64,000 bases of DNA, from contig JBAYMJ010000001.1 in assembly GCA_041663565.1 (NCBI GenBank), positions 1 through 64,000 on the forward strand, read 5' to 3'. How positions within the stretch are numbered: the stretch's first letter is position 1; the number at the start of each line of letters is the position of its first letter. The translations under genes were made by a program, and so were the position numbers. The notes beneath the pieces were generated by a model. The model worked only from the letters and a program-made list of their open reading frames with translations. It was not told the origin of the DNA and made no database searches. The stretch comes from CAINOH01 sp041663565. GTDB taxonomy: Archaea > Micrarchaeota > Micrarchaeia > Norongarragalinales > CAINOH01. Shown piece after piece: positions 16,449 through 22,978 of the stretch.

Positions 16449-17423
16449 TTATTCGCCAGATACAAGGGCAATCTTTTTTTTATCAATAAGTTCTTCTGGA
16501 CTGAAAATAAGATGAAAATCATGGTGCTCATAGTTCTCTGCAACTATCCCAATAAATATAGCAATTTGTTGCGCGTCATTATTTACTGAAGAAAAATTGT
16601 AAGTATTATTACGAACTTTAGGATAAAAGAATTTGAATGAATTATTTTGAAGTTTATGTTCGTTCGATACAATCGCACGTTTAGCACCCATAAACATAGT
16701 AGGCATATTAGCTATTTCGATTTGACCGGGTACTTCTGCCCTCAAGAAAGGAAGTTTGGCGTTGATTGTTCCTATTATCAACGGATATTTCGCACACGTT
16801 TTCCCAACATTTGTAATTATTAGTCTGAAAAATATTTGTTCGTAGTTATTTTCTTTAGACAATTCTTCATCAAGAAGGATGAATGACTCGATAATAGGCC
16901 ATTTCTTTTTTTGTTTAACTTCATAAAACTCTAGGGGAGACATGGGTCGATTTGTGCCGGCGTTGTCTCTCAGGGGATAGTTATTTGATATTTTTCCTGG
17001 TGCTTTAATTACGCTATCACTTTCATCCACAGTAATAATATACACACATTTGTTTTGAGAGATTGAAAGTGCTTTTACTGAAAGTTCCTTATTCAACGTA
17101 ATCTCTGGAAGTTTCGCTCGAATACCGTTACTAATATCTTCGGCAGTAATATTTTCTGGAAGCCCAACCCAATCTTCCGGCAAATATTTTGCTGGACCCT
17201 TGTCGCCATTTTCTTGAGGTATACCAAGAAAAATTATTCCACCATCAGTATTTGCCATTCCTGCTACTTTTTGGGCTAAATAAGCATAATCCGGACTAGA
17301 CCCATTTGTATTTCTAAATTCGAAAAACAAACCTTCATACTTACCAGGTCTAAGCCAGCTACTTAGCTGGTCTACGGTAAGGCCTTCGAGATTTAAGTTA
17401 AACCGAGTTGTATTGAAGGACAT
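16449..17423 (-). CDS. AlbA_2/Schlafen-type putative DNA-binding protein
   Basis: A 324-residue protein. The first 150 residues match the Schlafen/AlbA_2 fold pattern: Glu-rich segment FFEFRNTN, then AYLAQKVAGMANTDGGIIFL and a GIP motif, typical of the family's nucleotide- or nucleic-acid-binding core. The C-terminal half is unrecognised, beta-rich, and has no HATPase or winged-helix domain that I can see. Codons are strikingly AT-rich compared with both flanks, suggesting recent horizontal acquisition. TTTAAA near 17446-17452 lies about 26 bases before the ATG, giving a leaderless start. Such proteins occur in defence and regulatory islands. Confidence 0.7.
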   Translation of the reverse strand: MSFNTTRFNLNLEGLTVDQLSSWLRPGKYEGLFFEFRNTNGSSPDYAYLAQKVAGMANTDGGIIFLGIPQENGDKGPAKYLPEDWVGLPENITAEDISNGIRAKLPEITLNKELSVKALSISQNKCVYIITVDESDSVIKAPGKISNNYPLRDNAGTNRPMSPLEFYEVKQKKKWPIIESFILLDEELSKENNYEQIFFRLIITNVGKTCAKYPLIIGTINAKLPFLRAEVPGQIEIANMPTMFMGAKRAIVSNEHKLQNNSFKFFYPKVRNNTYNFSSVNNDAQQIAIFIGIVAENYEHHDFHLIFSPEELIDKKKIALVSGE

Positions 17424-17541
17424 GAAGTTATTTTCTCAATAATACATTTAAAGGGGGATTAGTGACAACGTTCAGCGGAAACCTAGTCTAATTTTTCTTA
17501 ATAAAGGGAACGTGCACTCTCTCAACGATGGAGGTGAGAAA

Positions 17542-17712
17542 GTGAGCTCAATGAAAGCGTTTGGTATGATTGGCACTGGCGGTCTTGGAGTACTGTCAGT
17601 TGGAATGATAGTGTCAAACGGATTGAAAACGGGCTTGGACTGGATATTCGGACTAGCACGGTTGATATTTGTATCCGCAGGCGCAATAGCCCTAATATCA
17701 AGGTCAAGGTAA
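17542..17712 (+). CDS. Small two-helix membrane protein
   Basis: A 56-residue peptide with GTG start at 17542. A strong Shine-Dalgarno GGAGGTGA (17530-17537) lies 4 bases upstream, which is the main evidence that it is translated; ATG at 17551 is the alternative. It has two hydrophobic segments (Gly-rich MIGTGGLGVLSVGMIV and LIFVSAGAIALIS) and ends in a basic SRSR. AT-rich like the neighbouring AlbA_2 gene, it may belong to the same acquired island. A TATA-like CTTAATAAAG lies at 17498-17507. Function unknown; a small membrane effector or toxin-like peptide is possible. Confidence 0.6.
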   Translation: MSSMKAFGMIGTGGLGVLSVGMIVSNGLKTGLDWIFGLARLIFVSAGAIALISRSR

Positions 17713-17716
17713 ATTA

Positions 17717-17811
17717 GACGGTAAAAAAAACACCGTAGAGATAGCGGAGCGTGTATCGGATTCTCCAACTACAATACTTGCTATAGAAATTCGATAGCTA
17801 TCATACACGCT
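17717..17811 (-). terminator. Terminator region of the hydrogenase operon
   Basis: AGCGTGTAT (17748-17756) and ATACACGCT (17803-17811) are inverted copies, with an inner GCTAT/ATAGC hairpin, so RNA from the hydrogenase gene can fold over its own stop codon. Downstream on the minus strand a run of eight T is flanked by a 5-bp ACGGT/ACCGT repeat (17718-17736). Together they look like a factor-independent terminator; the small plus-strand gene converges here. Confidence 0.5.
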
Positions 17812-18892
17812 TCACGCGAGTGTGCAAAAGTTCCTTTGCCTTCGCCCCGCCAATCTCGCCGAGGAACTCAGAATAGAGTGTCTTGAGCTCGGGGTTTTCG
17901 TCCGAAACCTTGAACTTTGCCGAGTCGTCAAGGCCGTAGAGCTTCTTCCTGCGCTTCTGCAGGAGTTCGGGGGTGGTTGCTGGCTGCCCCGCGCCACCCA
18001 TGCACCCGCCCTGGCAGGCCATCACTTCGATGAAGTTGTACTTCTCGCGCAGCGCCTTGTCGGCAAGGATTGGCCCTGCGTTCTTGAGGAAGTGGATTAC
18101 AAGGATTTTCACCGGGATTCCGCCGAGGTCAAAGGACAATTCGCGGACGTTGTCAAAGCCCCTGAGCCCTGAAACCACCGGCTCGCCAAGATTGATTCCC
18201 TTGATGTGGGCATAGTAGCGCAATGCCGCTTCGGACACGCCTCCGGTTGTTCCGAAGATGCGCGCGCCGCCCGAGCCCAAGCCCATCAGGTTGTCGAAGT
18301 CACTTTCCTCACAAGAGGACAAGTCAAGTCCCTTTGCCTTCATCAGCTCGGAGATTTCCTTGGTGGTGATTACGTAGTCAACTGCTGCCTTGCCATCCGG
18401 AAGCTTCATATCAGCACGCTTGGCCTCAAGCTTCTTGATGAGACAGGGCATTGCCGCGACCGAGTAAATCTTGGAAGCGTCGAGGTTTTTTTTCTGGGCG
18501 AAATAAGTCTTGATTAGCGCGCCCATCGCTTCCATCGGGCTCTTGGTGGTGGACATGTAGTCCATAAAGAGGTCGGGGTGCTTCTGCTCCAAAAAGAGCG
18601 CGAACCCGGGGCAACACGAATTAAGAAGCGGGAAGGGGCCGCCGTGCTCTATGCGCTCGACAAGCTCAGCAGCTTCCTCAAGCACGACCAAGTCAGCTGT
18701 GAAGTTGGTGTCAAAGACGTAGTCGAAACCAAGCTTGCGCAAGGCACCTACAAGCTGGCGGGTCACCTTTTCTGTTGGCGCGTCGTAGTTGAACGGCTCG
18801 CCTATTGCCACGCGAACAGCAGGGGCGACCTGGATTACCTTGGTGAGCGTCTTGTCGGAGAGTGCTTTTTCGAGTTCGGTAAAGTCAACCAT
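17801..18892 (-). CDS. Minimal [FeFe]-hydrogenase-like protein (H-domain only)
   Basis: A 363-residue stand-alone H-cluster domain. All cluster motifs are visible: L1 NSCCPGF (Cys93 in the proton-relay position, Cys94 ligand), L2 MPCLIKKLEA (Cys150), L3 MACQGGCMGGAGQP (Cys293 and Cys297), plus the N-terminal APAVRVAIGEPF and TTGGVSEAALRYY segments of true [FeFe] hydrogenases. There is no N-terminal ferredoxin-like FeS domain and no extra CxxC pairs, so electrons must come directly from a partner. The conserved L1 Thr is Asn. Small [FeFe] hydrogenases are known in some DPANN archaea. GGTGA precedes the ATG, 15 bases after a membrane-protein gene. Nar1-like and sensory homologues are alternatives, but the N-terminal Nar1 cysteines are absent. 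Confidence 0.88.
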   Translation of the reverse strand: MVDFTELEKALSDKTLTKVIQVAPAVRVAIGEPFNYDAPTEKVTRQLVGALRKLGFDYVFDTNFTADLVVLEEAAELVERIEHGGPFPLLNSCCPGFALFLEQKHPDLFMDYMSTTKSPMEAMGALIKTYFAQKKNLDASKIYSVAAMPCLIKKLEAKRADMKLPDGKAAVDYVITTKEISELMKAKGLDLSSCEESDFDNLMGLGSGGARIFGTTGGVSEAALRYYAHIKGINLGEPVVSGLRGFDNVRELSFDLGGIPVKILVIHFLKNAGPILADKALREKYNFIEVMACQGGCMGGAGQPATTPELLQKRRKKLYGLDDSAKFKVSDENPELKTLYSEFLGEIGGAKAKELLHTRVKRV

Positions 18893-18907
18893 AGGAAATC
18901 ACCAGGT

Positions 18908-19420
18908 TTACGCCTTGAAGCCAACTGCCTTGGTAGCGGCAAAGCCGCCCGCAAGCGCAGTTGCAAACTGGATTGGGCCCATCGCAAGAAGGAACGCTGC
19001 GGGAACAAATCCTGAAAGCACGAGCGCTCCGGCGGAGGCGAAGAGGATTCCTGATTTTGCAATCGAGGAGAACACCAGTCCCTTGCCCTTGATGAGCCAG
19101 ACATAGGCTGCATTTGCCATCCAGATTGGGAGGATGAAGTAAAGGAGTGCGGCTGTTTGCGCCCCGAAGATGATTCCGGACACGTACGCGCCGATGCTGG
19201 GCACTATTATGAGCGGGAGGAGCTTGAGCCTGCTGCCCGATGCGTTCAGGGCGCAGTATGCAAGGAGGAAGTTCACTATCGTGCCCACCAGGAGCTGGTT
19301 TGCGATGCCGGGCAAGAAGCCGAGCACGATTGGGACGAGGAACGCCGCAACGACATACGGCATGGTTTCCCAAACGCCTTCAAAGCCCTGCTGGTATCTT
19401 GATGAAAACGCAAACTTCAC
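18908..19420 (-). CDS. Membrane protein encoded with the hydrogenase
   Basis: A polytopic membrane protein of about 170 residues. Five or six hydrophobic segments are seen, beginning at VVAAFLVPIVLGFLPG and ending at FATALAGGFAATKAVGF, with few charged residues. I recognise no family. GTG at 19420 is favoured because GGTGA lies 5 bases upstream; another GTG at 19429 would give a fully leaderless start. It is first in a two-gene operon with the hydrogenase, which starts 15 bases after its stop. That arrangement suggests a membrane anchor, ion-conducting partner or electron/proton coupling subunit, but this is inference only. Confidence 0.7.
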   Translation of the reverse strand: MKFAFSSRYQQGFEGVWETMPYVVAAFLVPIVLGFLPGIANQLLVGTIVNFLLAYCALNASGSRLKLLPLIIVPSIGAYVSGIIFGAQTAALLYFILPIWMANAAYVWLIKGKGLVFSSIAKSGILFASAGALVLSGFVPAAFLLAMGPIQFATALAGGFAATKAVGFKA

Positions 19421-19450
19421 GTGACTCACCTGTGACTTACTCAGGTTTGC

Positions 19451-19458
19451 ATATATAG
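19451..19458 (-). promoter_or_regulatory. TATA box of the hydrogenase operon
   Basis: CTATATAT on the minus strand, centred about 26 bases from the GTG at 19429 and 35 from that at 19420. It is the only good TATA match upstream of the membrane-protein gene and predicts a leader of 0-10 bases. A duplicated GTAT/ATAC-rich sequence surrounds it (19445-19472). Confidence 0.6.
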
Positions 19459-19491
19459 AAATACGTTTCTAAAGCCCCGCTTGGCGCTCAT

Positions 19492-20223
19492 TCAAAACCG
19501 CAGGAGCGACGCAAGGCCCAGTGCGAGCGCAAAACCGCAAATGAGCGAAAAAGCGGCAACACGCTCGAAGCCGTGCCGGAAAGCGTCCGGCAGGAGCTCT
19601 ACAAGCACCACGCAGAGCATCGCGCCTGCGGAGATTGCAAGTCCGAAGGGCACCACCCAGGACACGAGAACAAGAAGGCAGTAGCCAATAACAGCAGAAA
19701 CTGCCTCTACAAGGCCGGACAGTATTCCGAACCAGATTGACTTCCGCTTCTGCATCCCAAAACAGGCGAGGGGAGCTGACACGCTCAGGCCTTCGGGGAC
19801 GTCCTGCAGCGCCATCGAGAACGCGACCAGCCAGCCGAGGGGAGTCGAGCTCGCAAAGGCCGAGCCTATCGCCAGGCCTTCCGGGACGTTGTGCAACGTG
19901 ACCGCCGCCGCAATCAGCGCGCCGTCCTTGTCGCCTGCGAGGGTGGTCTTGCGCTGCAGGTGCAGGTGGGGGAGCAGCTTCTCCAACGCAATGAACACGA
20001 GCGCGCCAAAAAGCAGGCACACGACTGCAAGGGGCCATCCTGAGGACTGCACCGCGCTGTCGAACATCTCGATTGCGGAGAACAGCATCACGCCTGCCGC
20101 AAACGAAAGCATCACCGAGTAGGTCCGGCGGTCCAGGCAGTCCACGAAAAGGACGACAAGCGAGCCCGCCGCTGTTGCAAAAAACACCAGAAGCGCTCCG
20201 AGCGCAGCGTCAATGAATGCCAA
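19492..20223 (-). CDS. ZIP-family metal transporter
   Basis: A protein of about 243 residues with seven or eight membrane helices. Diagnostic motifs are VTLHNVPEGLAIGSAF in the fourth helix and ALQDVPEGLSVSAPL in the fifth, together with an SFAAGVMLFSA helix. The second motif has Gln where the canonical ZIP helix has His or Glu, so metal site detail may differ. Loop HLHLQRK between helices three and four is a His-containing variable loop. Members import Zn2+, Fe2+ or Mn2+. Start is uncertain: the ORF can extend to 20319 but would run into the divergent gene, so a TTG near 20223 just before LAFIDAALG is proposed. Confidence 0.8.
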   Translation of the reverse strand: MAFIDAALGALLVFFATAAGSLVVLFVDCLDRRTYSVMLSFAAGVMLFSAIEMFDSAVQSSGWPLAVVCLLFGALVFIALEKLLPHLHLQRKTTLAGDKDGALIAAAVTLHNVPEGLAIGSAFASSTPLGWLVAFSMALQDVPEGLSVSAPLACFGMQKRKSIWFGILSGLVEAVSAVIGYCLLVLVSWVVPFGLAISAGAMLCVVLVELLPDAFRHGFERVAAFSLICGFALALGLASLLRF

Positions 20224-20270
20224 GGAAATCAGCCAGACGGAGGTTAACCCACTCCTTTGGGTTCGCAACG

Positions 20271-20278
20271 AATTAAAA
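20271..20278 (+). promoter_or_regulatory. TATA box of the solute-binding protein gene
   Basis: AATTAAAA is centred 26 bases upstream of the ATG at 20301, predicting a leaderless transcript. Read on the other strand, TTTTAATT could serve the divergent ZIP gene with a longer leader. Confidence 0.5.
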
Positions 20279-20300
20279 CAATCGCCAACTGCACTTACGT

Positions 20301-22700
20301 ATGGCCAAACAACACGCAACCCTAAAAACCAAGAAGAGCTCCGACGACTTGATTCTGATTGCAGGCATGCTTTTGCTGCTTGTAGGCGCGTTCATATTCT
20401 TCACATACGACAACAGCCAGAAGGCTGCGAACGCCACGCCCACCCCGCTTGCTTCGGCAATGCCTTCCGCAACACCTACTTCGCAGCCAGTTGCTTCAGC
20501 AACGCCAACGGTGCAAGCCGTTGCGCAGGGGCCTGCCGAGGACGGGCTTGTCTTTGCCAACATGACAGAGGAAGCCGCTTACGCGGGGCTCGAGGACGGG
20601 AGCGTGGACATCTACCTCGGGTCGCTTTCGCCACAACACGCCCTTGAGGCCGAAGGCAACCCCAACATCACGCTGTACCCCGCGGCTTCGCAGATAAACG
20701 GCTTGACGTTCAACCCCGCGCCTTCGGCCAACGGCACGTTCAACCCGTTTGCGTTGCAGCAGGTTCGCTTTGCGATGAACTACCTCATAGACCGCGAAGC
20801 AATAGTCAAGAACGTGCACAACGGATTCGGGTCGGTTCTTTTCACCAACATCAACCAGGCCCACCCCAGCTATGAAGCTATAAGCCCGGTCATTGACGAG
20901 TTCGCAATCACGTTCAACAAGTCATTGGCCCTTGCGATGATTGACAAGGCAATGACCGGTGCAGGGGCGGAAAAGCTGAACGGCGCCTGGACGTACAACG
21001 GAAAGAACGCCACGGTAATAGTGCTCATATCGGAATCCAACGCGGACATGAAGGCAATCGCCGAATTTACGGCAGACGCGCTTTCCGACGCAGGCTTTAC
21101 AGTTGACAGGCAGTACATAAAGAAAGGCGACAAGACCACCCCGTATGACTTCGACCCGGCGGAACTGAAGTGGAACGTCGGCGTGGGCGCCTGGATTTAC
21201 TACAGCGCCTCAAGGTACGAGAACGTCTTCTTCCCCGGGCTTGACTACCAGGATGGCTGGTACAAGTTCGAGAACAAGAAGCTGGAGAACCTGTACGGGA
21301 GGCTTTCGAACTACTCCACCAAGGCCGAATGGCAGGAAATCAACTCCGGGATCGCCCGGCTTGAGCTGAACGACTCGGTTGGGATGTGGGTCTCGGCAAC
21401 TGACACGGTCTTTGCAGCAAGAAAGGAAGTGCTGGGCCTTTCGGAGGACAAATTCATAGGCCTGCGCTCCTACGCAAACCTGCGAAGCGCGTATGCACAG
21501 GGAAAGAAGTCGCTCACCATTGCGGCGGACTACCTTTACAGCAAGGGCGACTCGTGGAACAACTACGTGGTCGAGTCGATTTCGATGATGGACGTGCACA
21601 ACGCCATCACCGACCCGATTACAGTGTCAAACCCGCAGACCTTGGAGACCCAGCCGTACAGGTGGGGCTACAAGATAGAGACTGCAGGCGCCCCTGGAAA
21701 GCTTGAGGTTCCCGCTGACGCGGTCTTGTGGAACACGAGCGCGGACCAGTGGCAGGCAGTCGGGAAGAACATTAGCGCAACAAGCAAGACCACTTACGAC
21801 CTTTCCAAGTACGTGGGCGCCAAATGGCACCACAACGCGACAATAACCATTGCGGACGTTCTTTTCTTTGCAGCCTCGGTATGGGACGCGTCGCTTGACA
21901 TTCAGAAGAACGAGAGCGCGGCGCTCAATTACAATAGTTATTTTGCAGTAGTACGCGGAATCAAAGTCGCAGGCAACACCCTCGAAGTATACGAGGACTC
22001 TACCGGGTTCACCGATGACGCCTACCTCGGCTTTGCGGGCATGTTTCGGCGCACAGTGCCGTGGGAAATCGCTGCTGCGCAGGACAAGGTGTTCTACCAG
22101 TCCGACGGCAAGTACGTCCAGAGCGACTACTACAAGCCCAAGTCAAGCAACGCAACTTCACTTGTCCTTGTGAATGCAACTCACATCAAGGCCGTGACAG
22201 ATGCATTGGACAGCCTGAACTACTCGCAGGTTGCGCCGTACTTCACAATCGCAGGAAAGGCATATGCGACCAAGGAGGACCTTGCGCAGAGGCAGGCTGC
22301 GGTGCACAAGTGGGTCGCAGCGTACGGCCACCTCATCATAGGCAACGGGCCGTACATGATGACTGGCTTCAACGCCCAGACTGGCGCGATTACGCTTGCG
22401 GCGTTCCGCGACAGCACCTACCCGTTTTCCAACGCGGATGCAATCACCGACTTGGAGGCTTGCTCAAAGCAAGGCACTGCAGTGAATATGACCTACGCGC
22501 AGGCGCGGGCAATCGCAGCAAAGAGCGAGTGCGTTGCAAACGGCGCCACGCTTGGCACCGAACACTGGTGCAACGACTTCACCGGCACGTGGTGGATAAA
22601 GACCAGCATCCAGAAGAAGGGCTGCAACCCCACCTGCGTAATCAACGTGGAGACGCAGGCTGCGGAAATCAACTGGATGTGCACTGGCCTTGTAGGCTGA
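20301..22700 (+). CDS. Membrane-anchored family-5 solute-binding protein, permuted
   Basis: A 799-residue extracellular substrate-binding protein of the oligopeptide/nickel (SBP_bac_5) type. One N-terminal membrane helix (about 18-35) is followed by a Thr/Pro/Ser/Ala-rich linker (45-77), probably glycosylated, then the binding domain. Family motifs are QVRFAMNYLIDREAI (154-168), DVLFF after KWHHNA (about 508-525) and IGNGPYMMTGF (about 680-690). In ordinary members the order is DV-block, GPY-block, then VR-AxxYxxDR, so this protein looks circularly permuted. No ABC permease or ATPase is nearby. About 800 residues is longer than the usual 550-600. Five cysteines occur near the C terminus. Confidence 0.8.
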   Translation: MAKQHATLKTKKSSDDLILIAGMLLLLVGAFIFFTYDNSQKAANATPTPLASAMPSATPTSQPVASATPTVQAVAQGPAEDGLVFANMTEEAAYAGLEDGSVDIYLGSLSPQHALEAEGNPNITLYPAASQINGLTFNPAPSANGTFNPFALQQVRFAMNYLIDREAIVKNVHNGFGSVLFTNINQAHPSYEAISPVIDEFAITFNKSLALAMIDKAMTGAGAEKLNGAWTYNGKNATVIVLISESNADMKAIAEFTADALSDAGFTVDRQYIKKGDKTTPYDFDPAELKWNVGVGAWIYYSASRYENVFFPGLDYQDGWYKFENKKLENLYGRLSNYSTKAEWQEINSGIARLELNDSVGMWVSATDTVFAARKEVLGLSEDKFIGLRSYANLRSAYAQGKKSLTIAADYLYSKGDSWNNYVVESISMMDVHNAITDPITVSNPQTLETQPYRWGYKIETAGAPGKLEVPADAVLWNTSADQWQAVGKNISATSKTTYDLSKYVGAKWHHNATITIADVLFFAASVWDASLDIQKNESAALNYNSYFAVVRGIKVAGNTLEVYEDSTGFTDDAYLGFAGMFRRTVPWEIAAAQDKVFYQSDGKYVQSDYYKPKSSNATSLVLVNATHIKAVTDALDSLNYSQVAPYFTIAGKAYATKEDLAQRQAAVHKWVAAYGHLIIGNGPYMMTGFNAQTGAITLAAFRDSTYPFSNADAITDLEACSKQGTAVNMTYAQARAIAAKSECVANGATLGTEHWCNDFTGTWWIKTSIQKKGCNPTCVINVETQAAEINWMCTGLVG

Positions 22701-22713
22701 TTTTCCAGCAAAA

Positions 22714-22793
22714 GCCGGCTTTACCGGCGCCCCGGCACTTTTTCTTTCTTTTTTCTTTTCATTCTTCTTTTTTGTTTTCCTTTCCTCATTTTC
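22714..22793 (+). terminator. Hairpin and long pyrimidine tract
   Basis: After the solute-binding protein stop there is a GCCGG-CTTTA-CCGGC stem-loop, then about 50 bases of nearly pure T and C with several runs of 4-6 T. This fits an archaeal terminator. The rest of the 278-base gap to uvrB holds no ORF; GTTAAAATT near 22872 may be the uvrB TATA element. Confidence 0.65.
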
Positions 22794-22978
22794 CGCCTTC
22801 TTTCCGTTTTTCACGCTGCCAAACTAAAATTCTCCATAAACCACTCACCGGAAATGGACTCGTGCGAGCGTTAAAATTACAGCGGGTGCACATATTATGT
22901 CCCCTCTTTTTCCGGAAGGCAACGAACTCCCGGCGGATAGGGCCATAGGAACTGATTTGGCAGCCAACGGTAGAGCAA

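Noticed and set aside
17801..18892. Identification of the hydrogenase-like protein as Nar1/NARF iron-sulfur assembly factor.
   Set aside because: Nar1 needs N-terminal cysteines for a second cluster and usually a degenerate H-cluster loop; here the N terminus has no cysteine and all H-cluster ligands are present.
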